Shown here one piece after another: positions 1-10,678 of a stretch of DNA of 64,000 nucleotides. The stretch is from positions 2,486,501-2,550,500 of the forward strand of contig JANCIK010000005.1 in the NCBI GenBank assembly GCA_028532985.1. Direction: 5' to 3'. The notes under the pieces were generated by a model that searched no databases, was not told the DNA's origin, and saw only the letters and a program-made list of their open reading frames with translations. A program made the translations under genes and the position numbers. This DNA comes from Stropharia rugosoannulata. Lineage: Eukaryota; Basidiomycota; Agaricomycetes; Agaricales; Strophariaceae. Every line of letters begins with the position of its first letter. Within the stretch, counting starts at the first letter, position 1.

Positions 1-1569
1 GGGTCGTGATGAATCACCATCTAATGGAGATCCGAAAGGTAAGCAGGACAAAAAATTCACTAGTCTAACTTCGATTGCCTTGTCACATCGTGAAAGCCTT
101 CTGACAGCAATGTGTATATGAATGTGATTTCTTTCAAATTCACTGTCTACACACGATTTCAACTAACCTGACATCATACTAACCCATCTAACATCTGTCA
201 CCTCCAATAGTTGACCCAAATGCCCCTCGCAAGCGCCGGAGTCGTTGGGGCGATGCCAAAACTGAAATACCCGGTCTCCCCACTGCTATTTCTGCAGCGG
301 GAGTCTCGCAGGCGCAGCTAGATAACTATGCTATCCATCTCCGTCTCGAAGAAATCAACCGGAAGCTCAGACTGAATGATTTCATTCCACCTGAAAGAGA
401 AAGGTATGTTACGTTATTTGTCATACTTATGCATATATCGACCCATTACTTGCAGGTCACCCTCACCCCCGCCCACATATGACGGGCACGGTCGTAGGAC
501 TAACACCCGGGAAGTACGTTATCGTAAGAAGCTTGAAGATGAACGCATCAAGCTCGTCGATCGTGCCATGAAAAATGATCCTAACTTCCGTCCTCCCGTT
601 GAATACCACCAACAAAAGCGCTCACAGCGACCATCTGACAAAGTTTATATCCCAGTAAAAGAATTCCCCGAGATAAACTTCTTCGGTTTACTTGTAGGTC
701 CTCGCGGCAACAGCTTGAAGAAGATGGAGAGGGAGAGTGGCGCCAAAATCAGCATCAGAGGAAAAGGAAGTGTCAAAGAAGGCAAGGCTCGTCCTGATCA
801 ATATGCAGATGACGCTGAGGAGGACCTTCACTGCCTTGTCCTTGGTGACTCTGACGAGAAGGTTGCCGCCTGCGTTAAAATGATCAATAAAGTCATTGAA
901 ACTGTAAGCGTCCATATTCGACTTCTATGGATCTTTCTAACTGTTTGATAGGCCGCTTCGACTCCAGAAGGCCAAAATGATCATAAGCGCAACCAGTTAC
1001 GTGAATTGGCAGCATTGAATGGAACTCTTCGCGACGACGAGAACCAAATCTGTCAGAATTGTGGTGGCGTCGGTCATCGAAAATATGACTGTCCAGAACA
1101 GCGCAACTTTACAGCTAACATCATCTGTCGTGTTTGTGGCAGCGCAGGCCATATGGCACGGGATTGTACCGTCAACAAAGATCCTAACGCTCAAGCAGTT
1201 TCTATCAATAATGCCTCACCGTCTCTTAACAGGAATGGTTTCGATTCAGAATATGCCAGCTTGATGGCTGAGTTAGGCGAAAATGCGGCTGCTGGTGATC
1301 CAGCTAAGACTCCGTGGGATGCTGTGGGTGGACACGATATAACTGCAGGCGGTTCGAATATTCCACCATGGCGTCGACCAGAGTCCTGGATACAACCTGC
1401 AAACAATCAACAGGGCGGTTACCGCCCACCTCAAGGTTATGGGGGATATGGGGCCGCAGGGTATGGAGCTGCCGGTGGGCAGTGGGCAGGTTATTCGGCA
1501 GGTGGTTACCAGCAACCTCAAGATTATGCGAACTATGCTTCGTACTATCAAGGCCAATATGCTCAGTAA
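1..1569 (+). CDS. Branch-point binding protein SF1/BBP (3' part)
   Basis: Splicing factor that recognises the intron branch-point sequence in early spliceosome assembly in the nucleus. Exons read as 1-38, 211-403, 456-903 and 952-1569; the true start lies left of the window. Visible in order: an N-terminal basic stretch PRKRRSRWG as in the family, a helix with the [14 protein letters not shown] pattern, a KH/STAR domain with the [11 protein letters not shown] loop and [13 protein letters not shown], then two CCHC zinc knuckles ([14 protein letters not shown] and [14 protein letters not shown]), and a Gly/Tyr/Gln-rich tail ending at the stop at 1567. All domains expected of fungal BBP are present and in frame across the introns. 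Family assignment is firm; exon phases fit without any frameshift. Confidence 0.93.
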
Positions 1570-1878
1570 CTTGGTCTATCACTAATGCGTCCCGATAACG
1601 CGGTTTCTCACCTCTGACAAATTCGTAGCACTAAACCTCTAAACAACTTTTTTTAACTAGCGCAGGCTTGACCAGCTTTACTCCGAGTTACCTGTAACCA
1701 TTTTTACGATTTGACGTTTACGAATGATTGACAATAGCGAAGTCCATTCCTTTCGGGAAGCTCTCGGAACAAGGGCTTTGTAAAGGGGACCCGATGTTGG
1801 TGCCCTTCGCGCGAGCAAGCTCATCCTTTGAGTTGCCATTATGTTACGGAAACCTGGGCATGTATTTAAAAATGCATG
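1570..1878. other. Convergent intergenic region
   Basis: Space between the convergent 3' ends of the BBP gene and the NSUN5-like gene. It should hold both 3' UTRs. I see no conserved coding sequence or RNA gene; the short ORF starting near 1728 has no recognisable family. Confidence 0.6.
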
Positions 1879-3761
1879 TTAATTTGTTTTATTTACTTTT
1901 CGCCTTTTCTTCCTGGTTGACCTCGAGGGTATATCCTCTACCGATTCCTCTATGTCCTTTCGCTTTGTTGTAGTTACTGGTGATTGCTTAATAAAACATG
2001 ACACAAAAAACCCATTGGTTGCGTCGTCACCGGGCAGACACCGTACGAGAGACTCTGCATGGTCTGAAGTGGACTTAGTATCGACGATAAGAGAATCTCA
2101 AACCGTATGCCATGCGCACCTGGATTGTCTAATTCGTTAGGATAGCCACGGCGCGGCCAGGTGGGCAGCACATCTTCCCGTGGAGCCAGTTTGAAGGATC
2201 CGTTTACCGCCTCGTCGGATTTCAAAGCGCTTCCTACAACGCGTTCATTTTCGACTGCGTGAATGCTGCAAGTAGAATAGACAATTTTGATCACATTAGG
2301 GACTGGAGAAGAATTCAAAGTTAGTTGAATGCAACAAAATCACAGCGGCAACATTCATGATCGAGGCCGCTACTTACACCTCATGGCGTGTTTAATCATG
2401 GAAAGCTGAAAAGCCGCTAGCTTATCCAGTCTATCAACATCCTTCGCCGTGTCATCTTCTGCGTCTATTTAATCAAAGAAAAGTCAGCATGAGAGTCGAA
2501 GTTTGATATGAAGGGAAAATTAACCTGGTTCAAGTAAGTGATCTAATCGATTGACGATCCCCGAACCGCTGCAGGAAGGATCCAGAAGACTGGAGACGTC
2601 AGTCAGGTTTTTGTGCCCCAAGATTCAAGATTTTCTAAATGACTTGCATGTGTGTAACAGGCGAGAACTGGGGATCGGCCGGGTCTGTCGTTAGAAAGTC
2701 AGCGTTGACTGGCGTGGTATTTGAGCAGCCAGCTTTAGAAAGCATCATTCCAAGGGTCTGGAAACGCTTCTTGTCTCGCTCGAAAGCATAAAGCTGTACG
2801 AAGGGTTGATATTAAAATGTCCAACACCGCAAGGCAAGAGCATAAAACGCTAACCTTTCCTTTGTTGTTCATGAGGGCACTCAAGTGAGACGTTTTATTC
2901 CCGGGCGCAGCAGTTGCGTCGATTACGACACTGTCGTCCGTCGAAGGAGGTGAGAGAACAACGGCGGGAAAACAAGACGCTTTGTCTTGGAGAATGATTT
3001 TCCCAGATATGTAAAGGGGGTCTTCTTGGAAAGAAGTTTTTGGCGAGAAGTGTAATAAGTTCGGAACATGTAGATCTTTGCAGAATCCCTTCCTAAACAA
3101 CGGCAGTTGTGAACTTCTGGGCTAAGTCAAGTTTAATTTAAACTCACTTGGTTGTAAAGGGATCCGAAAGAACATAGCCTCGCGACACAAAAGATTTGAT
3201 AGCCTCTTCTAAACTTCCTTTCACCGTGTTGACACGCACATACCGAGGTATCAGAGCTGTGAATGTGACGATGAGCAGTGGTCACAAGGACCTGTAGAAA
3301 TTTATCACCTGCTCTTTCATCTCCGTTGTGAGCAAGCTCTGCACTCGAAGTAACACCACGCTTTATTTTTATTTTCTGAAACTCTCCATGTAGACGTGTT
3401 TTATGACGCAGAATAGCTTGTTTTATGGGACCGTCACCAGCCTGTATACCGCGCGCCAGCAAGAGGTCATGTACAAGTGTAAGGATAAGGTTTATGGAGC
3501 TTGAAGAGAGCTTTTTGCGCTCCTCCTTCATGAGGCTTGCTTTTTCGATGACTTCGAGGAGCACTGACTTGACTATGCGAATGTTCACATTACGAACTTC
3601 TCAGATCACCAGCCGAAGACCTTACATTTTAACGTCTCAATGACTAGGGCAGCAGTCCGCTTCCTGTCTTTCTCTGGAAGGGTGGCAATGATACCCTTGA
3701 TTGACCCTTTCTTGCCATCGATCCGGTCTAGGGTCTTAGCAGCTTCAAAGTAGAAGTTCAT
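1879..3761 (-). CDS. NSUN5/Rcm1-type 25S rRNA m5C methyltransferase
   Basis: S-adenosylmethionine-dependent RNA cytosine-C5 methyltransferase of the NOP2/Sun family, expected to modify large-subunit rRNA in the nucleolus. The start at 3761 gives [17 protein letters not shown] followed by GSIKG, as in NSUN5 proteins. Motifs seen: [12 protein letters not shown] (SAM-binding APGNKT), DPSCSGSG (release cysteine) near 2560-2590, and [13 protein letters not shown] (catalytic TCS cysteine) near 2270. The last intron uses donor GTGCGC with a TACTAA-like branch site, which joins NPG to [21 protein letters not shown] and a basic tail (RKKRRKV) ending at 1879. Without that splice the C-terminus is out of frame, so the longer unspliced ORF ending at 1974 is misleading. 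Divergent from the DnaJ gene. Confidence 0.9.
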
Positions 3762-4329
3762 CCTATACTATAGTTACAGTTGTCTCGTAAGGTGGTGGTG
3801 AACGAAGCAGATTGGGCAGTGTGTGTAAAGTTATAAACAAATCGATGCGTGGACGCGGTCTGCGTTATGACATAACTATAAAAGAATACAGCCGGTATAT
3901 CAGCATTCGATTCGATAGTCGGGAGATTAAAGAAGAGATTCAGAAGAAAAAAGTGTTCGTCATTCCTGGTTATCCCAGTCGGACAATGTAGATAAGATAT
4001 AAACCATCATATAGGAGAGGTTGTAGCGTCACAGACAGAATACAAACACACCTTTATGGGGGACAACAAAGCAGGGAAGAAACCGAGGAGGAGCAGTGAC
4101 AAGCGCGTCGGCAGAGAGGGAATTTATAGTGAGCAAATACAGACTCCGCTTAAAAATATGGAAAGTCGATCGAAATATCCGCAAACGGACATGCTCTGAT
4201 CCAGCGCGCGTCAGAGCCACTGCAGCGTCTTTCCTTTTATTTTCCTTTCTTGAAGCTAAACGACTTTTCTTTTGACAAATTCGAACTGGAAGGTACACCA
4301 AAAGTGAGTCTACATTGTCAAGAGCTTGA
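3762..4329. other. Divergent promoter region (NSUN5-like / DnaJ)
   Basis: Shared upstream region of two divergent genes. The first exon and ATG of the DnaJ gene must lie in the right part, but I could not fix them. An open frame on the minus strand at 4029-4520 runs over the antisense of the DnaJ exons and shows no family features, so I do not count it as a gene. Confidence 0.5.
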
Positions 4330-6151
4330 GCAAGGCTGACGAAGCGACTAGTGCCTGTAGAAGTAGAACTGTATGAATTGCTAGGCGTCTCTGTCAACGC
4401 TTCTGAAGGCGTGTTTCGTCTGACATACTTGTTTACTTGTAAAGCTGACTCTTGCAAACAGATGAAATAAAAAAGGCCTACAAGAAGAAGGTACCTCACC
4501 TGCCACGTTTGTTGAGCCACTACTGAATGTTCCGTTTCAATTCAAGGCCAAGGAGCACCATCCTGTCAGTGTTATTTGAATCTGAGGCGTGAGTCTCTTC
4601 TGATTTCAATCTGTAGGACAAAAATATCAATGATCCTGATGCTGGGCAAAAATTTCAAGAGATGGCAGCTGCGTGCGTCCAGTTACTTTCATATGAACCT
4701 TCACCGGCTTACTTTCAATGCAGTTACGAAATTCTAAGTGATCCTCATAAACGTGAACTGTATGACATGCATGGATTGGAAGGAATGACCAATGGCCGGG
4801 GAGATCAGATGGATCCTGCCGCCTTTTTTGCACAATTCTTTGGCGGAGATCCTACTAATCCCATGTTCGATTTCGATTTCGGGCCTGACATGGGTGGCAG
4901 GAGGAGGGGTAAAGGTGACGATTCTGTCATACCCTACGAAGTCACTTTAGAAGACCTCTATAACGGAAAATCTGTCAAAATGAACATGGAGAAGGAGGTT
5001 GTGTGCGGTGTTTGCAAAGGGTGAGTAACCTTGACCAATTTTTTTGGGAGGGAAATTGAGTTAATATCACGGATTATTCTAACGTCTTTTCAGGTCTGGA
5101 GCGCGGGGTAACGCTAAGCCTAAGCCTTGCTCCACATGTCAAGGCAAAGGTTGGACAATGAATAAGACCAGGGTTCGTATATCTTTGTCCGACGCTCGCG
5201 CTTTGATTTACAATTATTTCAGCTTCCGACTGGGGCGTATGGTAACACTCGAGGCCAGTGTACTGACTGCCACGGCCATGGTGAAAAACTAAAGGAGAAA
5301 GAAAGGTTCGGCTTCTTGCTACGACAAATGATACGATGTAATGGGGTGTAATCTCAGATGCAAAAAATGCAAGGGCGAAAAGATCGTCAAAGAGAAGACG
5401 CGAAAGGAAATCTTTGTCGAGAAGGGAATGTCACACAATCAACGGATAGTTCTGGCTGGAGCAGGCGATGAGCAGGTAACATGTCTAACCTGGTCATGCT
5501 ATGCCGTTCTTTATATCTAATCCGATTTTTTCCAGCCTGGCGTACCAGCAGGAGACGTTATTTTCGTGCTTAAAGCAGAATCTCATCAATCTTTTGAGCG
5601 CTCGGGCAACGATTTATTAGCCAAAGTGTCTATTACTCTCTCAGAAGCATTGTTAGGGTTTTCACGCATCATCCTCACTCATCTGGATGGGCGAGGTATT
5701 AAAATGACAACCCCTTCTGGGAAGGTTATCAAATTCGGCGAAACGATAGTATTGCGAGGAGAAGGCATGCCAATTTACCGCAGATCGGATGAGAAGGGAG
5801 ACCTTTATGTGGTGTTCCAAATCGAAATGCCCGACGACAAGTGGCTCGCAGATGCAGATGTACAGGTTAGCTCCATCACTGTGATTGAGCAGCGTGCGTG
5901 TACTCACTCCCTCTCAGACCATCGAAAAACTTCTTCCTCCCAAGCGAGCTGATGTTGATCCTAAACCAGAAGTTGTAGATGAGGCGGCTTACGAAGAGAG
6001 CGACATTGTTGATGTGCGTGATCGATCTGTGCCTGCTGGAAACTTCTTTGACCAAGGGTTCGCATCGCAGTTTGGCGAGGATGAAGACGATTGGGAAGAT
6101 GAAGACGAGGAAGACGACATGGATGGGGAACCAGAATGTCGAACTCAATAA
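4330..6151 (+). CDS. Class I DnaJ (Hsp40) co-chaperone, Ydj1/Mas5-like
   Basis: Hsp70 co-chaperone that delivers clients and stimulates ATP hydrolysis. The J domain is spread over several exons: VELYELLGV, then DEIKKAYKKK, then AKEHHP|DK (HPD motif split by an intron at about 4563-4617), then FQEMAAAYEILSDPHKR. A G/F-like DPAAFFAQFFGG segment follows, then four CxxCxGxG-type zinc repeats (CGVC, CSTC, CTDC, CKKC), the substrate-binding C-terminal domains, and an acidic tail. It ends in CRTQ, a CaaX-like box suggesting farnesylation and membrane attachment, as known for Ydj1. One intron appears to begin with GC (4409) rather than GT. The start codon is not resolved; an N-terminal exon may lie upstream of 4330. 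The fold and family are certain, the first 20 residues are not. Confidence 0.88.
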
Positions 6152-6509
6152 ACCTGATGATCCTTCGAGTCCAGCCTACGCCAACTACATAACTATCTCC
6201 CTACTCAATAATTTTGACGGCATCTTGAACTCCCTATGACCACTCAAACTTTACCATACATTATACATCTCGCATATATTCCCTTGCTCTTGTAATACCT
6301 AGATTCGTAATTTCATGCATGGCTTTCTTGTCGCAAATCACCTTTAAATTGCCTCTGCACACATATGTCATTCTTGGTTTGTCTTCGGCCATTGATGGTA
6401 TGTTATGATATCAATTTTTATCACGCGTGCTGACTTCGTATCCCCACAGGTGCAATACCATCTCACACGCCTTGAACAAGTCTTGAAGCCTTTGGGGCAG
6501 ACTACTAGT
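6152..6509. other. Intergenic: DnaJ 3' UTR and ThuA-like promoter
   Basis: About 360 bp between two genes on the same strand. Nothing beyond expected untranslated and promoter sequence was recognised. Confidence 0.5.
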
Positions 6510-7981
6510 ATGGCCAGATCGCTGTCTTCCTTTCTTATTAGTCTATGGGCTATACTACCCTTCTATATCCAATATGTTGGCGCAGGACAAGCCCGAATTC
6601 TGATCTATTCAGCCACCCGAGACTTTAGACATGACTCTATTCCAACTGCAATCCAGGCTCTGAAAACGAAGCAGGACATCGTTAAAGTACAGTTCGATGC
6701 TACAGAAGACGAAACACAGTTTACAGACAATATACTCTCCCTCTATGACACTATTCTATTTTTAAGTACCACTGGAGAAGGTGCACCATGTCGCACTTCT
6801 TTCAGGCAATGTCTTCACCTTTATTGCAGTACTTGACAGTAATGGAAAGGAGGCTTTTCAAAAGTATCTTGATCTTGGAGGCACTTTTGTTGGTATACAC
6901 TCGGCGTCAGATACATTGCGCAATACCACCTTTTATATGCAGGAATTAGGTACGTGCTGTTGTTATGGCCAGGAAAAAAATTCCGCTAACAGCTACTACA
7001 GGCTCCCGCTTTGACTATCATCCCGTCCTTCAGAATTTTGTAAAACTCAACATTTCATATATCGGTCACACAACCTAATTTACTCACACAGACAGCGGAC
7101 GTTCTGGACAGTACCCACCCGAGCACCAGCGCGCTTCCTACCGAGTGGCATGTTCAAGATGAAGCGTAAGAAAGTTTCCGTTTACCCTCCTCTAATACCC
7201 ATTATATATAAGTATTGCTCATGATTTGATACATATGTTCGCAGATATAACTTCTTATTCGATCCTCGACAGTTTGGAGCGGTTGTTCTATTAGCTGCCA
7301 ATGAATCCAGTTATGTTGGTGCGTCAGTCTCTTACATGTCATCCTCAGCATTTAAGTAACATACGATACGATATGAAGATAACGGAGTACGACACGGTAA
7401 CCAAGGTACACCACATCCTCTTGGTAAGTGCGTGTAATGAACGATTTCGCGCGAATATTCACGAGGTCATCATGTACATTCAGCGTGGTTCCAGGAAAAG
7501 GGAGCGGGCGTAGAAAGCAGCGGATTTGCTGGCCGTAGCTTCTATACCAGCCTTGGTCATTTGAATGAAACTTGGGAGGTCAGTAAAGAGAGGGAAGTTT
7601 CTGAAGGTGACATCATTTTAATTTATGCTTCTTCAGGATGATCTTTTTCTTTCCCATGTCCTTGGAGGCATTTCCTGGGTGCTGCAAGGCAACACTACGC
7701 GTGCTTTTAACTCCTCAGCATTGGTAGGAAACCAGGTTGCCGGCAATATGGAGTCGACCAATTCCAGCAATGGTACGACTGCAACAACACCCCCATCCTC
7801 TTCTTCAGCGGGCAACCACCCGCAAACATCGCAACAAAGCAAAACATAGTATGACCTCCCTACGCCTTTCTTAAATGGATCGCAGCTGACCGACACCCCA
7901 AACAGCTCGATAGAACAGATTCTGCCTGTATTTTGTGCTGTTGGTGCACTAGTATTGGGTCCTCTTGCTTTATTATTTTGA
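6510..7981 (+). CDS. Secreted ThuA-like (class I glutamine-amidotransferase-like) protein with C-terminal anchor
   Basis: Member of the ThuA-like domain family (trehalose-utilisation ThuA; glutamine amidotransferase-like fold). The substrate in fungi is not established. Residues 1-26 form a signal peptide (MARSLSSFL...GAGQA), followed by ARILIYSATRDFRHDSIPTAI, LFLSTTGE, GGTFVGIHSASDT, FDYHPVLQN, LDSTHPSTSALP, WHVQDEAYNF, GRSFYTSLGH and LGGISWVLQG, all standard signatures of the fold, recovered across eight exons. After a Ser/Thr/Asn-rich low-complexity stretch, an intron at about 7849-7908 (GTATGA...AACAG) leads into a short exon coding for a 20-residue hydrophobic end (PVFCAVGALVLGPLALLF). 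That suggests a GPI anchor or a single membrane span. If the intron is not used the protein stops at 7849 and is freely secreted. Confidence 0.85.
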
Positions 7982-8365
7982 TCCAGTAACAGCTTGGCTT
8001 GTAGTTCCTGTATGCGTACTTAAATTAACGTTTAATATAATGTACTCAGCGTTACGTTGTTATATACTGTGAATTATGACTTTTCATTGCCGTGCACACT
8101 CTTGAAACGCGTTTACAGTAAGATCGTCCTAAGCCTTTATAAGAGTGCAACAGACCCGCACGCAGAGCTGGTGAACAAGAACAAGTGATAGCAAACTTCC
8201 ACTGAAAAATGTGAAAAATCCTAAGAGTGGCGACATTCTTAGTTTAGACAAAGACAGTTGCAATGTAACATCTTGTCGGCGGAGCAAATAAAGGCGCACA
8301 AGGTCGTCACATATGAAGGCATTAAGGTAAGTGTTGAGGCGGATGAATTCGGAAGGTCTACTAGT
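7982..8365. other. Convergent intergenic region
   Basis: Between the ThuA-like gene and the convergent NDUFB10-like gene. It contains AT-rich 3' UTR sequence; no gene or RNA was recognised. Confidence 0.5.
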
Positions 8366-8749
8366 CTAAACGTCTATCGTCTTATAGCCCTTTACCTGCA
8401 GCAAAGTCAATATTTAGAACTAGTGAGACAAGCTTATGCATACCCTGTTGGACCGTATCATAGATAGATACTTTTCCGACAGCCATTTGCAACTTTCATA
8501 ATGGTTGACGCCCTCGGCCTTGTGGCACTTGCCCAACTCATCGCGGACCAGTCGCGCTTCCATCGCTTTCACCCATGACTCCCGGATGTTATTCTCCCTC
8601 TGTTGGAGCTTTTCTATTAAGAAAAGTTTCAGAATTATAGAAATTTTATAGAACAAGTACGCACCTGTGAGCGCCGCAACTTTCACCTCGTCAACAGGCA
8701 TGGTTTGTACAGAACACGGTGTTTGTAATTGATTGGCCATGCTCTGCAT
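8366..8749 (-). CDS. Mitochondrial complex I small subunit (NDUFB10/PDSW-like)
   Basis: Small accessory subunit of NADH:ubiquinone oxidoreductase. Spliced protein of about 95 residues: MQSMANQ or MANQ start, then REN...ESWVKAMEARLVRDELGKC, AEGVNHYESCKWLSEKYLSMI and, after a second intron, RVKGYKTIDV with stop at 8366. The W-V-x-A-M-x-x-R-L-V, the paired cysteines (C...C spaced by 12) and the final KGY are the pattern of the fungal 12 kDa complex I subunit. Introns: one starting GTGCGTAC inside the N-terminal part and one starting GTATGC before the last ten residues. The gene was too small and interrupted to show as one reading frame. An in-frame TTG further upstream is not a credible start for a nuclear gene. 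Confidence 0.8.
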
Positions 8750-8934
8750 TGGATCAGGCAAATCACATGTCGTCTAACCGGCTTATGGGTTACCCTCGCC
8801 AGCATAAGTACCATCATGAATGAGTTTTATGTTTTGCAATACTTATACCCCTTTACCCCGCAATCTTCGACTTAGCCACCATCCCACCCTTCGTGCACTG
8901 CGGAAAATTGCTCTCATAAACATTTCACCGCAAA

Positions 8935-10089
8935 ATGACTCAGCCAGTCACTCTGCCCAGCCCAAATTCTCTTTTGACACTAACACATCGTATGTTCACA
9001 TTCTATCCGCTAATCAAATAACAGGCAGTAATTTCTAACAGCAAAGTCATCACTATGGATTATTGAGCTTCATAACGGGCAAGACAACCGATTAACTCAT
9101 GAACTCGTCAACAAAGCATTGATGCCTGCTCTGGACATCGTGGAACGCAAGTGGCGGTCTCAAAGGCGTACTGCTGCTGAAAACAAGGAGAAAGATGGCG
9201 GCAAAGGCGCCTTGATTATTGTTGGTAGAAGAGATCAAGATAAATTCTTTAGCAATGGTCAATATCAATCAAATGGCACTCTTTTATTTGCGTCCAAAGG
9301 CGCTAACGCGATATACTTTCTATAGGACTTGATTTCGCCAACTCAACGAGGGATCCGAACTTCTTCCAACGTTGGTGCGATCACGCGGCATGACTATATT
9401 CATCTCTCACCTGAGTTTCCAGTTACATTCGATCCTATGCTAGCGCGTATTCTTACATTCCCGAGTAAGTCATTCTTGCTGTGCTCATACATACACATGC
9501 CAAAACTGTCGGCTTAGTTCCAACTGTCGCTGCCATCAATGGTCACTGTTTTGCGGGGGGGTTGATGCTTTCACTCGTATGTGATTATCGTGTCATGACA
9601 GATGGCAGCTCTCGCAACGCCTGGTTATGTATGAATGAGGTTAGTCCGGCCCATCGCGCGCAAACAACAACGAATATATGCTCAGTCTATTTTAGGTGCA
9701 CTTTGGTGCTCCGTGGCCGCACTCTTTCACATCAATCTTAACGGCTAAGATTGGTGATCACAAATTACACCGAAAGATTGCCTTAGAAGGTCATCGTTTC
9801 ACTCCAGACGAGGCACTCCAAGCGGGCATCGTTGATCACCTCGTCAAAGGTAAAACGGCAGATGTGTTAATCAAAGCAGAAGAGGTTGCAGATGAGTTCA
9901 GTGCAAACGCCGCAATGGGGGTCTGGGGCTTGATTAAGGTAAAGTAAATTAATTTGGCCACTGCCTTTCCTTCCTGATCATTCGTATGCATAGACTGGAC
10001 TTTACCGTGATGTACTGGTTACGATGAAAAAGGACATCAGACTAGTAAACACAGAAATTGATGAGGCGGCAGCGATGGCCAAGCTCTAA
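8935..10089 (+). CDS. Peroxisomal enoyl-CoA hydratase/isomerase family protein (ECI-like)
   Basis: Crotonase-fold enzyme acting on enoyl-CoA in fatty-acid beta-oxidation. Start MTQPVTLPSPNS; exons then give WIIELHNGQDNRLT, ALIIVGRRDQDKFFSNGLDF, IPTVAAINGHCFAGGLMLSLVCDYRVM (oxyanion hole HCFAGG), MNEVHFGAPWP, and LEGHRFTPDEALQAGIVDHLV. A single candidate glutamate in MNEVHFGAPWP, and no second acidic residue where hydratases have one, favours delta3-delta2-enoyl-CoA isomerase over hydratase. The protein ends in AKL, a variant of the type 1 peroxisomal targeting signal. Six introns; the last exon (TGLYRDVLVTMKKD...) restores the expected C-terminus. Confidence 0.87.
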
Positions 10090-10678
10090 TCTGTTTATAT
10101 GTGCGTTTACGACCGTATAGGTATACCAGACAAGTATGAAACTCTTCCAATGGTATACTGGCAACCATCTAATTCCTGATGTGATAACACAGATATATGA
10201 AGATATATGTATGTATACCAAATGTACACAGTCGGGATGTATGAATTGAGGTGATTTTTTTTCGTCATCGAGGTTGCACGGAGTTGCTCGACCTGCATCT
10301 AGAGCAATGTCTCCTAGCGACGCTCCGATCTCTATAACAGCGAACAAGAAATGGAATGTATATTGGGCACTGCCTGGACTACACACGATGAACTATTAAT
10401 AGTATGTTTTCGTGAGAATCATGGCCGAAGCACGACAATTACTGCAAGGCCAACGGTACCCAGCTACGCAGCAATGAACAATCACGTTCTAAAAATAGAT
10501 CTCTTGTCTTTACCGTGTGGCGAGGTTCGGTCGCAGGAATGCCGCACCAATGTATATAAAGGGCCTGATGTTCATATCATGAGCCCCATCCACTTCTTTT
10601 CTTTCACCCCTGGTAGGGTTTCTCCGGGATTTTTTTACTTTTCTTCTTCTTTTACAAGTCTTACTTTCCGATTTAATC
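10090..10678. other. Intergenic: promoter region of first aspartic protease
   Basis: Some 590 bp upstream of the protease start, with a TATA-type sequence at 10553-10560 and pyrimidine-rich sequence just before the ATG. Open frames on the minus strand here show no family features. Confidence 0.5.
10553..10560 (+). promoter_or_regulatory. TATA box of aspartic protease 1
   Basis: TATATAAA 119 bp upstream of the ATG at 10679, followed by a pyrimidine-rich leader (about 10590-10675), as in strongly expressed fungal genes. Confidence 0.55.

Noticed and set aside
4029..4520. Minus-strand open frame of 163 codons overlapping the DnaJ start
   Set aside because: It is the complement of DnaJ exons carrying YELLGV and KKAYKKK, has no family features, and its start lies inside a DnaJ intron.
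10042..10386. Minus-strand open frame after the crotonase gene
   Set aside because: It overlaps the crotonase last exon and AT-rich 3' sequence; composition is not protein-like and no family is evident.
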